A stretch of DNA of 64,000 nt from Odiellus spinosus (lineage: Eukaryota > Arthropoda > Arachnida > Opiliones > Phalangiidae), in NCBI GenBank assembly GCA_963920705.1, contig CAWUCO010000174.1, positions 116,001-180,000 of the forward strand. The letters run 5' to 3'. The notes below the pieces were generated by a model. That model searched no databases. It was given only the letters and a program-made list of their open reading frames with translations, and had not been told where the DNA came from. Shown in pieces: positions 38,901 through 51,670 of this stretch (position 1 is its first letter; each line of letters opens with the position of its first letter). A program made the translations under genes and the position numbers.

Positions 38901-40557
38901 GCTCTTTCGAGTAGTCTTAATTTTGTCTAAATCGCTTAAAAATCAAAAGTTTTGTGTCCATTTTAATCCAATAATCTTGGATTTTTAAGTGTTTTTGCTT
39001 TATTTTAACCAATTTTATATTTGTCACAATTTTGCAATTTAGACAAAACCAAAGTCATTCGAAAGAGCAATTAATGGACAGTCTAAATAACAAGAGTTTT
39101 CAAAAATCCGTTGAAAAACAAGAAAAATATGGCCAATTCAAGAAATCATAGAATATCAAAATAGTCAAATTTCAGATTTTTAAAATTCGCTTTTTGATAT
39201 TAGATGCTTTTTGAATTGTCCATATTTTCCATGTTTTTCAACGGATTTTCCAAAACTCTTGATTTTCAGATAGACCAATATTTGCTCTTTCGAGTGGTCT
39301 TAATTTTGTCTAAATCGCTTAAAAATCAAAAGTTTTGTGTCCATTTTAATCCAATAATCTTGGATTTTTAAGTGTTTTTGCTTTATTTTAACCAATTTTA
39401 TATTTGTCACAATTTTGCAATTTAGACAAAACCAAAGTCATTCGAAAGAGCAATTAATGGACAGTCTAAATAATAAGAGTTTTCAAAAATCCGTTGAAAA
39501 ACAAGAAAAATATGGCCAATTCGAGAAACCATACAATATCAAAATAGTCAAATTTCAGATTTTCAAAATTCGCTTTTTGATATTTGATGTTTTTTGAATT
39601 GTCCATATTTTCCATGTTTTTCAACGGATTTTCCAAAACTCTTGATTTTCAGATAGACCAATATTTGGTCTTTCGAGTGGTCTTAATTTTGTCTAAATCG
39701 CTTAAAAATCAAAAGTTTTGTGTCCATTTGAATCCTATAATCTTGGATTTTTAAGCGTTTTTGCTTAATTTTAACCAATTTTATATTTGTCACAATTTTG
39801 CAATTTAGACAAAACCAAAGTCATTCGAAAGAGCAATTAATGGACAGTCTAAATAATAAGAGTTTTCAAAAATCCGTTGAAAAACAAGAAAAATATGGCC
39901 AATTCAAAAAAATCATAGAATATCAAAATAGTCAAATTTCAGATTTTCAAAATTATCTTTTTGATATTTGATGTTTTTTGAATTGTCCATATTTTCCATG
40001 TTTTTCAAGGGATTTTCTAAAACTCTTGTTTTTTAGATAGACCAATATTTGCTCTTTCGAGAAGTCTTAATTTTGTCTAAATCGCTTAAAAATCAAAAGT
40101 TTTGTGTCCATTTGAATCCAATAATCTTGGATTTTTAAGTGTTTTTGCTTTATTTTAACCAATTTTATATTTGTCACTATTTTGCAATTTAGACAAAACC
40201 AAAGTCATTCGAAAGAGCAATTAATGGACAGTCTTAATAATAAGAGTTTTCAAAAATCCGTTGAAAAACAAGAAAAATATGGCCAATTCAAGAAATCATA
40301 GAATTACAAAATAGTCAAATTTCAGATTTTCAAAATTCGCTTTTTGATATTAGATGCTTTTTGAATTGTCCATATTTTCCATGTTTTTCAACGGATTTTC
40401 CAAAACTCTTGTTTTTTAGATAGACCAATATTTGCTCTTTCGAGTAGTCTTAATTTTGTCTAAATCGCTTAAAAATCAAAAGTTTTGTGTCCATTTGAAT
40501 CCAATAATCTTGGATTTTTAAGTGTTTTTGCTTTATTTTAACCAATTTTATATTTGT

Positions 40558-40567
40558 CACGTCTTGG
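40558..40567 (+). other. Clustered four-base variant CACGTCTTGG at the monomer junction
   Basis: Most monomers end in CACAATTTTG before CAATTTAGAC. Here four of six consecutive bases differ, giving CACGTCTTGG. The same variant occurs at 41324, 42856, 44769, 46301, 48216, 50513, 51662, 53193, 55489, 57020, 58933 and 61230, all in zone E. Five of these (50513, 53193, 57020, 58933, 61230) also change TTTAGACA to TTTACACA. The spacing gives the HOR steps 2, 4, 5, 4, 5, 6, 3, 4, 6, 4, 5 and 6 monomers. Confidence 0.88.
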
Positions 40568-41332
40568 CAATTTAGACAAAACCAAAGTCATTCGAAAGAG
40601 CAATTAATGGACAGTCTAAATAACAAGAGTTTTCAAAAATCCGTTGAAAAACAAGAAAAATATGGCCAATTCAAGAAACCATACAATATCAAAATAGTCA
40701 AATTTCAGATTTTAAAAATTCGCTTTTTGATATTAGATGTTTTTTGAATTGGCTATATTTTCCATGTTTTTCAACGGATTTTCCAAAACTCTTGTTTTTT
40801 AGATAGACCAATATTTGCTCTTTCGAGTAGTCTTAATTTTGTCTAAATCGCTTAAAAATCAAAAGTTTTGTGTCCATTTGAATCCAATAATCTTGGATTT
40901 TTAAGCGTTTTTGCTTAATTTTAACCAATTTTATATTTGTCACAATTTTGCAATTTAGACAAAACCAAAGTCATTCGAAAGAGCAATTAATGGACAGTCT
41001 AAATAATAAGAGTTTTCAAAAATCCGTTGAAAAACAAGAAAAATATGGCCAATTCAAGAAATCATAGAATATCAAAATAGTCAAATTTCAGATTTTAAAA
41101 ATTCGCTTTTTGATATTAGATGTTTTTTGAATTGTCCATATTTTCCATGTTTTTCAACGGATTTTCCAAAACTCTTGATTTTCAGATAGACCAATATTTG
41201 CTCTTTAGAGTGGTCTTAATTTTGTCTAAATCGCTTAAAAATCAAAAGTTTTGTGTCCATTTGAATCCAATAATCTTGGATTTTTAAGTGTTTTTGCTTT
41301 ATTTTAACCAATTTTATATTTGTCACGTCTTG

Positions 41333-42864
41333 GCAATTTAGACAAAACCAAAGTCATTCGAAAGAGAAATTAATGGACAGTCTAAATAACAAGAGTTTTC
41401 AAAAATCCGTTGAAAAACAAGAAAAATATGGCCAATTCAAGAAATCATAGAATATCAAAATAGTCAAATTTCAGATTTTAAAAATTCGCTTTTTGATATT
41501 AGATGTTTTTTGAATTGTCCATATTTTCCATGTTTTTCAACGGATTTTCCAAAACTCTTGTTTTTTAGATAGACCAATATTTGCTCTTTCGAGTAGTCTT
41601 AATTTTGTCTAAATCGCTTAAAAATCAAAAGTTTTGTGTCCATTTGAATCCAATAATCTTGGATTTTCAAGTGTTTTTGCTTTATTTTAACCAATTTTAT
41701 ATTTGTCACAATTTTGCAATTTAGACAAAACCAAAGTCATTCGTAAGAGCAATTAATGGACAGTCTAAATAATAAGAGTTTTCAAAAATCCGTTGAAAAA
41801 CAAGAAAAATATGGCCAATTCAAGAAACCATACAATATCAAAATAGTCAAATTTCAGATTTTAAAAATTCGCTTTTTGATATTAGATGTTTTTTGAATTG
41901 GCTATATTTTCCATGTTTTTCAACGGATTTTCCAAAACTCTTGTTTTTTAGATAGACCAATATTTGCTCTTTCGAGTAGTCTTAATTTTGTCTAAATCGC
42001 TTAAAAATCAAAAGTTTTGTGTCCATTTGAATCCAATAATCTTGGATTTTTAAGCGTTTTTGCTTAATTTTAACCAATTTTATATTTGTCACAATTTTGC
42101 AATTTAGACAAAACCAAAGTCATTCGAAAGAGCAATTAATGGACAGTCTAAATAATAAGAGTTTTCAAAAATCCGTTGAAAAACAAGAAAAATATGGCCA
42201 ATTCAAGAAATCATACAATATCAAAATAGTCAAATTTCAGATTTTCAAAATTCGCTTTTTGATATTTGATGTTTTTTGAATTGTCCATATTTTCCATGTT
42301 TTTCAACGGATTTTCCAAAACTCTTGATTTTCAGATAGACCAATATTTGCTCTTTCGAGTGGTCTTAATGTTGTCTAAATCGCTTAAAAATCAAAAGTTT
42401 TGTGTCCATTTTAATCCAATAATCTTGGATTTTTAAGCGTTTTTGGTTAATTTTAACCAATTTTATATTTGTCACAATTTTGCAATTTAGACAAAACCAA
42501 AGTCATTCGAAAGAGCAATTAATGGACAGTCTAAATAATAAGAGTTTTCAAAAATCCGTTGAAAAACAAGAAAAATATGGCCAATTCAAGAAATCATAGA
42601 ATATCAAAATAGTCAAATTTCAGATTTTAAAAATTCGCTTTTTGATATTAGATGTTTTTTGAATTGTCCATATTTTCCATGTTTTTCAACGGATTTTCCA
42701 AAACTCTTGATTTTCAGATAGACCAATATTTGCTCTTTAGAGTGGTCTTAATTTTGTCTAAATCGCTTAAAAATCAAAAGTTTTGTGTCCATTTGAATCC
42801 AATAATCTTGGATTTTTAAGTGTTTTTGCTTTATTTTAACCAATTTTATATTTGTCACGTCTTG
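41333..42864 (+). repeat. Zone E tetramer (1532 bp)
   Basis: Monomers: 41333 (after CACGTCTTGG; TTTTCAAGTG), 41716 (TTCGTAAGAGC, GAAACC, GGCTAT), 42099 (TCATACAAT, GATATTTGATG, TTAATGTTGTC, TTTTTGGTTAA) and 42482 (CTCTTTAGAG). This is the base unit of the 41-50 kb region. Confidence 0.85.
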
Positions 42865-44777
42865 GCAATTTAGACAAAACCAAAGTCATTCGAAAGAGCA
42901 ATTAATGGACAGTCTAAATAACAAGAGTTTTCAAAAATCCGTTGAAAAACAAGAAAAATATGGCCAATTCAAGAAATCATAGAATATCAAAATAGTCAAA
43001 TTTCAGATTTTAAAAATTCGCTTTTTGATATTAGATGTTTTTTGAATTGTCCATATTTTCCATGTTTTTCAACGGATTTTCCAAAACTCTTGTTTTTTAG
43101 ATAGACCAATATTTGCTCTTTCGAGTAGTCTTAATTTTGTCTAAATCGCTTAAAAATCAAAAGTTTTGTGTCCATTTGAATCCAATAATCTTGGATTTTC
43201 AAGTGTTTTTGCTTTATTTTAACCAATTTTATATTTGTCACAATTTTGCAATTTAGACAAAACCAAAGTCATTCGAAAGAGCAATTAATGGACAGTCTAA
43301 ATAATAAGAGTTTTCAAAAATCCGTTGAAAAACAAGAAAAATATGGCCAATTCAAGAAACCATACAATATCAAAATAGTCAAATTTCAGATTTTAAAAAT
43401 TCGCTTTTTGATATTAGATGTTTTTTGAATTGGCTATATTTTCCATGTTTTTCAACGGATTTTCCAAAACTCTTGTTTTTTAGATAGACCAATATTTGCT
43501 CTTTCGAGTAGTCTTAATTTTGTCTAAATCGCTTAAAAATCAAAAGTTTTGTGTCCATTTGAATCCAATAATCTTGGATTTTTAAGCGTTTTTGCTTAAT
43601 TTTAACCAATTTTATATTTGTCACAATTTTGCAATTTAGACAAAACCAAAGTCATTCGAAAGAGCAATTAATGGACAGTCTAAATAATAAGAGTTTTCAA
43701 AAATCCGTTGAAAAACAAGAAAAATATGGCCAATTCAAGAAATCATACAATATCAAAATAGTCAAATTTCAGATTTTCAAAATTCGCTTTTTGATATTTG
43801 ATGTTTTTTGAATTGTCCATATTTTCCATGTTTTTCAACGGATTTTCCAAAACTCTTGATTTTCAGATAGACCAATATTTGCTCTTTCGAGTGGTCTTAA
43901 TGTTGTCTAAATCGCTTAAAAATCAAAAGTTTTGTGTCCATTTTAATCCAATAATCTTGGATTTTTAAGCGTTTTTGGTTAATTTTAACCAATTTTATAT
44001 TTGTCACAATTTTGCAATTTAGACAAAACCAAAGTCATTCGAAAGAGCAATTAATGGACAGTCTAAATAATAAGAGTTTTCAAAAATCCGTTGAAAAACA
44101 AGAAAAATATGGCCAATTCAAGAAATCATAGAATATCAAAATAGTCAAATTTCAGATTTTAAAAATTCGCTTTTTGATATTAGATGTTTTTTGAATTGTC
44201 CATATTTTCCATGTTTTTCAACGGATTTTCCAAAACTCTTGATTTTCAGATAGACCAATATTTGCTCTTTAGAGTGGTCTTAATTTTGTCTAAATCGCTT
44301 AAAAATCAAAAGTTTAGTGTCCATTTAATCCTATAATCTTGGATTTTTAAGCGTTTTTGCTTAATTTTAACCAATTTTATATTTGTCACAATTTTGAAAT
44401 TTAGACAAAACCAAAGTCATTCGAAAGAGCAATTAATGGACAGTCTAAATAATAAGAGTTTTCAAAAATCCGTTGAAAAACAAGAAAAATATGGCCAATT
44501 CAAGAAATCATAGAATATCAAAATGTCAAATTTCAGATTTTCAAAATTCGCTTTTTGATATTAGATGTTTTTTGAATTGGCTATATTTTCCATGTTTTTC
44601 AACGGATTTTCCAAAACTCTTGTTTTTTAGATAGACCAATATTTGCTCTTTCGAGTAGTCTTAATTTTGTCTAAATCGCTTAAAAATCAAAAGTTTTGTG
44701 TCCATTTGAATCCAATAATCTTGGATTTTTAAGTGTTTTTGCTTTATTTTAACCAATTTTATATTTGTCACGTCTTG
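42865..44777 (+). repeat. Zone E pentamer (1913 bp)
   Basis: The four base-unit monomers (42865, 43248, 43631, 44014) are followed by a fifth (44396, starting TTGAAATTTAGAC). The fourth carries AGTTTAGTGTCC and ATTTAATCCTATAATC. The same five-monomer block recurs at 48225-50138, 5360 bp downstream. Confidence 0.83.
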
Positions 44778-46309
44778 GCAATTTAGACAAAACCAAAGTC
44801 ATTCGAAAGAGCAATTAATGGACAGTCTAAATAACAAGAGTTTTCAAAAATCCGTTGAAAAACAAGAAAAATATGGCCAATTCAAGAAATCATAGAATAT
44901 CAAAATAGTCAAATTTCAGATTTTAAAAATTCGCTTTTTGATATTAGATGTTTTTTGAATTGTCCATATTTTCCATGTTTTTCAACGGATTTTCCAAAAC
45001 TCTTGTTTTTTAGATAGACCAATATTTGCTCTTTCGAGTAGTCTTAATTTTGTCTAAATCGCTTAAAAATCAAAAGTTTTGTGTCCATTTGAATCCAATA
45101 ATCTTGGATTTTCAAGTGTTTTTGCTTTATTTTAACCAATTTTATATTTGTCACAATTTTGCAATTTAGACAAAACCAAAGTCATTCGTAAGAGCAATTA
45201 ATGGACAGTCTAAATAATAAGAGTTTTCAAAAATCCGTTGAAAAACAAGAAAAATATGGCCAATTCAAGAAACCATACAATATCAAAATAGTCAAATTTC
45301 AGATTTTAAAAATTCGCTTTTTGATATTAGATGTTTTTTGAATTGGCTATATTTTCCATGTTTTTCAACGGATTTTCCAAAACTCTTGTTTTTTAGATAG
45401 ACCAATATTTGCTTTTTCGAGTAGTCTTAATTTTGTCTAAATCGCTTAAAAATCAAAAGTTTTGTGTCCATTTGAATCCAATAATCTTGGATTTTTAAGC
45501 GTTTTTGCTTAATTTTAACCAATTTTATATTTGTCACAATTTTGCAATTTAGACAAAACCAAAGTCATTCGAAAGAGCAATTAATGGACAGTCTAAATAA
45601 TAAGAGTTTTCAAAAATCCGTTGAAAAACAAGAAAAATATGGCCAATTCAAGAAATCATACAATATCAAAATAGTCAAATTTCAGATTTTCAAAATTCGC
45701 TTTTTGATATTTGATGTTTTTTGAATTGTCCATATTTTCCATGTTTTTCAACGGATTTTCCAAAACTCTTGATTTTCAGATAGACCAATATTTGCTCTTT
45801 CGAGTGGTCTTAATGTTGTCTAAATCGCTTAAAAATCAAAAGTTTTGTGTCCATTTTAATCCAATAATCTTGGATTTTTAAGCGTTTTTGGTTAATTTTA
45901 ACCAATTTTATATTTGTCACAATTTTGCAATTTAGACAAAACCAAAGTCATTCGAAAGAGCAATTAATGGACAGTCTAAATAATAAGAGTTTTCAAAAAT
46001 CCGTTGAAAAACAAGAAAAAAATGGCCAATTCAAGAAATCATAGAATATCAAAATAGTCAAATTTCAGATTTTAAAAATTCGCTTTTTGATATTAGATGT
46101 TTTTTGAATTGTCCATATTTTCCATGTTTTTCAACGGATTTTCCAAAACTCTTGATTTTCAGATAGACCAATATTTGCTCTTTAGAGTGGTCTTAATTTT
46201 GTCTAAATCGCTTAAAAATCAAAAGTTTTGTGTCCATTTGAATCCAATAATCTTGGATTTTTAAGTGTTTTTGCTTTATTTTAACCAATTTTATATTTGT
46301 CACGTCTTG
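44778..46309 (+). repeat. Zone E tetramer, second copy (1532 bp)
   Basis: Repeats 41333-42864 (monomers 44778, 45161, 45544, 45927), 3445 bp downstream and therefore nine monomers away. Private changes include GCTTTTTCGAG near 45411 and AAAAAAATGGCC near 46017. Confidence 0.85.
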
Positions 46310-48224
46310 GCAATTTAGACAAAACCAAAGTCATTCAAAAGAGCAATTAATGGACAGTCTAAATAACAAGAGTTTTCAAAAATCCGTTGAAAAACAAGAA
46401 AAATATGGCCAATTCAAGAAATCATAGAATATCAAAATAGTCAAATTTCAGATTTTAAAAATTCGCTTTTTGATATTAGATGTTTTTTGAATTGTCCATA
46501 TTTTCCATGTTTTTCAACGGATTTTCCAAAACTCTTGTTTTTTAGATAGACCAATATTTGCTCTTTCGAGTAGTCTTAATTTTGTCTAAATCGCTTAAAA
46601 ATCAAAAGTTTTGTGTCCATTTGAATCCAATAATCTTGGATTTTCAAGTGTTTTTGCTTTATTTTAACCAATTTTATATTTGTCACAATTTTGCAATTTA
46701 GACAAAACCAAAGTCATTCGTAAGAGCAATTAATGGACAGTCTAAATAATAAGAGTTTTCAAAAATCCGTTGAAAAACAAGAAAAATATGGCCAATTCAA
46801 GAAACCATACAATATCAAAATAGTCAAATTTCAGATTTTAAAAATTCGCTTTTTGATATTAGATGTTTTTTGAATTGGCTATATTTTCCATGTTTTTCAA
46901 CGGATTTTCCAAAACTCTTGTTTTTTAGATAGACCAATATTTGCTCTTTCGAGTAGTCTTAATTTTGTCTAAATCGCTTAAAAATCAAAAGTTTTGTGTC
47001 CATTTGAACCCAATAATCTTGGATTTTTAAGCGTTTTTGCTTAATTTTAACCAATTTTATATTTGTCACAATTTTGCAATTTAGACAAAACCAAAGTCAT
47101 TCGAAAGAGCAATTAATGGACAGTCTAAATAATAAGAGTTTTCAAAAATCCGTTGAAAAACAAGAAAAATATGGCCAATTCAAGAAATCATACAATATCA
47201 AAATAGTCAAATTTCAGATTTTCAAAATTCGCTTTTTGATATTTGATGTTTTTTGAATTGTCCATATTTTCCATGTTTTTCAACGGATTTTCCAAAACTC
47301 TTGATTTTCAGATAGACCAATATTTGCTCTTTCGAGTGGTCTTAATGTTGTCTAAATCGCTTAAAAATCAAAAGTTTTGTGTCCATTTTAATCCAATAAT
47401 CTTGGATTTTTAAGCGTTTTTGGTTAATTTTAACCAATTTTATATTTGTCACAATTTTGCAATTTAGACAAAACCAAAGTCATTCGAAAGAGCAATTAAT
47501 GGACAGTCTAAATAATAAGAGTTTTCAAAAATCCGTTGAAAAACAAGAAAAATATGGCCAATTCAAGAAATCATAGAATATCAAAATAGTCAAATTTCAG
47601 ATTTTAAAAATTCGCTTTTTGATATTAGATGTTTTTTGAATTGTCCATATTTTCCATGTTTTTCAACGGATTTTCCAAAACTCTTGATTTTCAGATAGAC
47701 CAATATTTGCTCTTTAGAGTGGTCTTAATGTTGTCTAAATCGCTTAAAAATCAAAAGTTTTGTGTCCATTTTAATCCAATAATCTTGGATTTTTAAGCGT
47801 TTTTGGTTAATTTTAACCAATTTTATATTTGTCACAATTTTGCAATTTAGACAAAACCAAAGTCATTCGAAAGAGCAATTAATGGACAGTCTAAATAATA
47901 AGAGTTTTCAAAAATCCGTTGAAAAACAAGAAAAATATGGCCAATTCAAGAAATCATAGAATATCAAAATAGTCAAATTTCAGATTTTAAAAATTCGCTT
48001 TTTGATATTAGATGTTTTTTGAATTGTCCATATTTTCCATGTTTTTCAACGGATTTTCCAAAACTCTTGATTTTCAGATAGACCAATATTTGCTCTTTAG
48101 AGTGGTCTTAATTTTGTCTAAATCGCTTAAAAATCAAAAGTTTTGTGTCCATTTGAATCCAATAATCTTGGATTTTTAAGTGTTTTTGCTTTATTTTAAC
48201 CAATTTTATATTTGTCACGTCTTG
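46310..48224 (+). repeat. Zone E pentamer with an expansion-type fused monomer
   Basis: Order: 46310 (TTTTCAAGTG), 46693 (TTCGTAAGAGC), 47076 (TTAATGTTGTC), 47459 (fused), 47842 (CTCTTTAGAG). Without 47459 this would be the ordinary tetramer, so the block gained one monomer. It differs from the pentamer at 42865, whose extra monomer is of another type. Confidence 0.83.
47459..47841 (+). repeat. Fused monomer, expansion product
   Basis: The left part, up to CTCTTTAGAG, matches the fourth base-unit monomer. From TTAATGTTGTC on, including TTTTTGGTTAA, it matches the third. The parents normally occur in the order third then fourth, so a fourth-left/third-right fusion adds one monomer. The switch lies between about 47716 and 47730, inside or beside inverted box 1 of the right arm. 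Confidence 0.82.
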
Positions 48225-50138
48225 GCAATTTAGACAAAACCAAAGTCATTCGAAAGAGCAATTAATGGACAGTCTAAATAACAAGAGTTTTCAAAAATCC
48301 GTTGAAAAACAAGAAAAATATGGCCAATTCAAGAAATCATAGAATATCAAAATAGTCAAATTTCAGATTTTAAAAATTCGCTTTTTGATATTAGATGTTT
48401 TTTGAATTGTCCATATTTTCCATGTTTTTCAACGGATTTTCCAAAACTCTTGTTTTTTAGATAGACCAATATTTGCTCTTTCGAGTAGTCTTAATTTTGT
48501 CTAAATCGCTTAAAAATCAAAAGTTTTGTGTCCATTTGAATCCAATAATCTTGGATTTTCAAGTGTTTTTGCTTTATTTTAACCAATTTTATATTTGTCA
48601 CAATTTTGCAATTTAGACAAAACCAAAGTCATTCGAAAGAGCAATTAATGGACAGTCTAAATAATAAGAGTTTTCAAAAATCCGTTGAAAAACAAGAAAA
48701 ATATGGCCAATTCAAGAAACCATACAATATCAAAATAGTCAAATTTCAGATTTTAAAAATTCGCTTTTTGATATTAGATGTTTTTTGAATTGGCTATATT
48801 TTCCATGTTTTTCAACGGATTTTCCAAAACTCTTGTTTTTTAGATAGACCAATATTTGCTCTTTCGAGTAGTCTAAATTTTGTCTAAATCGCTTAAAAAT
48901 AAAAAGTTTTGTGTCCATTTGAATCCAATAATCTTGGATTTTTAAGCGTTTTTGCTTAATTTTAACCAATTTTATATTTGTCACAATTTTGCAATTTAGA
49001 CAAAACCAAAGTCATTCGAAAGAGCAATTAATGGACAGTCTAAATAATAAGAGTTTTCAAAAATCCGTTGAAAAACAAGAAAAATATGGCCAATTCAAGA
49101 AATCATACAATATCAAAATAGTCAAATTTCAGATTTTCAAAATTCGCTTTTTGATATTTGATGTTTTTTGAATTGTCCATATTTTCCATGTTTTTCAACG
49201 GATTTTCCAAAACTCTTGATTTTCAGATAGACCAATATTTGCTCTTTCGAGTGGTCTTAATGTTGTCTAAATCGCTTAAAAATCAAAAGTTTTGTGTCCA
49301 TTTTAATCCAATAATCTTGGATTTTTAAGCGTTTTTGGTTAATTTTAACCAATTTTATATTTGTCACAATTTTGCAATTTAGACAAAACCAAAGTCATTC
49401 GAAAGAGCAATTAATGGACAGTCTAAATAATAAGAGTTTTCAAAAATCCGTTGAAAAACAAGAAAAATATGGCCAATTCAAGAAATCATAGAATATCAAA
49501 ATAGTCAAATTTCAGATTTTAAAAATTCGCTTTTTGATATTAGATGTTTTTTGAATTGTCCATATTTTCCATGTTTTTCAACGGATTTTCCAAAACTCTT
49601 GATTTTCAGATAGACCAATATTTGCTCTTTAGAGTGGTCTTAATTTTGTCTAAATCGCTTAAAAATCAAAAGTTTAGTGTCCATTTAATCCTATAATCTT
49701 GGATTTTTAAGCGTTTTTGCTTAATTTTAACCAATTTTATATTTGTCACAATTTTGAAATTTAGACAAAACCAAAGTCATTCGAAAGAGCAATTAATGGA
49801 CAGTCTAAATAATAAGAGTTTTCAAAAATCCGTTGAAAAACAAGAAAAATATGGCCAATTCAAGAAATCATAGAATATCAAAATAGTCAAATTTCAGATT
49901 TTCAAAATTCGCTTTTTGATATTAGATGTTTTTTGAATTGGCTATATTTTCCATGTTTTTCAACGGATTTTCCAAAACTCTTGTTTTTTAGATAGACCAA
50001 TATTTGCTCTTTCGAGTAGTCTTAATTTTGTCTAAATCGCTTAAAAATCAAAAGTTTTGTGTCCATTTGAATCCAATAATCTTGGATTTTTAAGTGTTTT
50101 TGCTTTATTTTAACCAATTTTATATTTGTCACAATTTT
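48225..50138 (+). repeat. Zone E pentamer, second copy (1914 bp)
   Basis: Monomers 48225, 48608, 48991, 49374 and 49756 correspond one for one to 42865-44777, including AGTTTAGTGTCC and TTGAAATTTAGAC. The first copy has a 1-base loss in CAAAATGTCAAA near 44520. At the right end this copy lacks CACGTCTTGG and continues into a GAATTACAAAATAG monomer. Confidence 0.83.
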
Positions 50139-51670
50139 GCAATTTAGACAAAACCAAAGTCATTCGAAAGAGCAATTAATGGACAGTCTAAATAATAAGA
50201 GTTTTCAAAAATCCGTTGAAAAACAAGAAAAATATGGCCAATTCAAGAAATCATAGAATTACAAAATAGTCAAATTTCAGATTTTCAAAATTCGCTTTTT
50301 GATATTAGATGCTTTTTGAATTGTCCATATTTTCCATGTTTTTCAACGGATTTTCCAAAACTCTTGTTTTTTAGATAGACCAATATTTGCTCTTTCGAGT
50401 AGTCTTAATTTTGTCTCAATCGCTTAAAAATCAAAAGTTTTGTGTCCATTTGAATCCAATAATCTTGGATTTTTAAGTGTTTTTGCTTTATTTTAACCAA
50501 TTTTATATTTGCCACGTCTTGGCAATTTACACAAAACCAAAGTCATTCGAAAGAGCAATTAATGGACAGTCTAAATAACAAGAGTTTTCAAAAATCCGTT
50601 GAAAAACAAGAAAAATATGGCCAATTCGAGAAACCATACAATATCAAAATAGTCAAATTTCAGATTTTCAAAATTCGCTTTTTGATATTTGATGTTTTTT
50701 GAATTGTCCATATTTTCCATGTTTTTCAACGGATTTTCCAAAACTCTTGATTTTCAGATAGACCAATATTTGCTCTTTCGAGTGGTCTTAATTTTGTCTA
50801 AATCGCTTAAAAATCAAAAGTTTTGTGTCCATTTGAATCCTATAATCTTGGATTTTTAAGCGTTTTTGCTTAATTTTAACCAATTTTATATTTGTCACAA
50901 TTTTGCAATTTAGACAAAACCAAAGTCATTCGAAAGAGCAATTAATGGACAGTCTAAATAATAAGAGTTTTCAAAAATCAGTTGAAAAACAAGAAAAATA
51001 TGACCAATTCAAGAAACCATACAATATCAAAATAGTCAAATTTCAGATTTTAAAAATTCGCTTTTTGATATTAGATGTTTTTTGAATTGGCTATATTTTC
51101 CATGTTTTTCAACGGATTTTCCAAAACTCTTGTTTTTTAGATAGACCAATATTTGGTCTTTCGAGTGGTCTTAATTTTGTCTAAATCGCTTAAAAATCAA
51201 AAGTTTTGTGTCCATTTGAATCCAATAATCTTGGATTTTTAAGCGTTTTTGCTTAATTTTAACCAATTTTATATTTGTCACAATTTTGCAATTTAGACAA
51301 AACCAAAGTCATTCGAAAGAGCAATTAATGGACAGTCTAAATAATAAGAGTTTTCAAATATCCGTTGAAAAACAAGAAAAATATGGCCAATTCAAGAAAT
51401 CATAGAATTACAAAATAGTCAAATTTCAGATTTTCAAAATTCGCTTTTTGATATTAGATGCTTTTTGAATTGTCCATATTTTCCATGTTTTTCAACGGAT
51501 TTTCCAAAACTCTTGTTTTTTAGATAGACCAATATTTGCTCTTTCGAGTAGTCTTAATTTTGTCTAAATCGCTTAAAAATCAAAAGTTTTGTGTCCATTT
51601 GAATCCAATAATCTTGGATTTTTAAGTGTTTTTGCTTTATTTTAACCAATTTTATATTTGTCACGTCTTG
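50139..51670 (+). repeat. Four zone E monomers between larger blocks
   Basis: Monomers near 50139 (GAATTACAAAATAG, ending in GCCACGTCTTGG), 50522 (TTCGAGAAACC, GATATTTGATG), 50905 (ATCAGTTG, TATGACC) and 51288 (CAAATATCCG, GAATTACAAAATAG). They resemble monomers at 53966-55497 but in a condensed order, since 51288 combines features of 54732 and 55115. Confidence 0.7.

Larger units (their letters stand above)
20283..39416 (+). repeat. Zone D: 50 closely similar monomers with irregular short HORs
   Basis: 19134 bp equal 50 monomers (mean 382.7 bp). Variation is mostly limited to AACAAG/AATAAG, GATGC/GATGT, TTGATTTTCAG/TTGTTTTTTAG, GTAGTC/GTGGTC and the loop variant AATCCAATATC. The loop variant recurs near 23278, 25192, 26723, 29020, 30168, 30933, 33994, 34759, 35141, 36672, 37054, 37819 and 38584, at intervals of 1 to 8 monomers. 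This looks like the most homogenised part of the window. The monomer at 31383 is odd, with GACAAAGCC and a GGACAGCTAAAT deletion. Confidence 0.88.
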
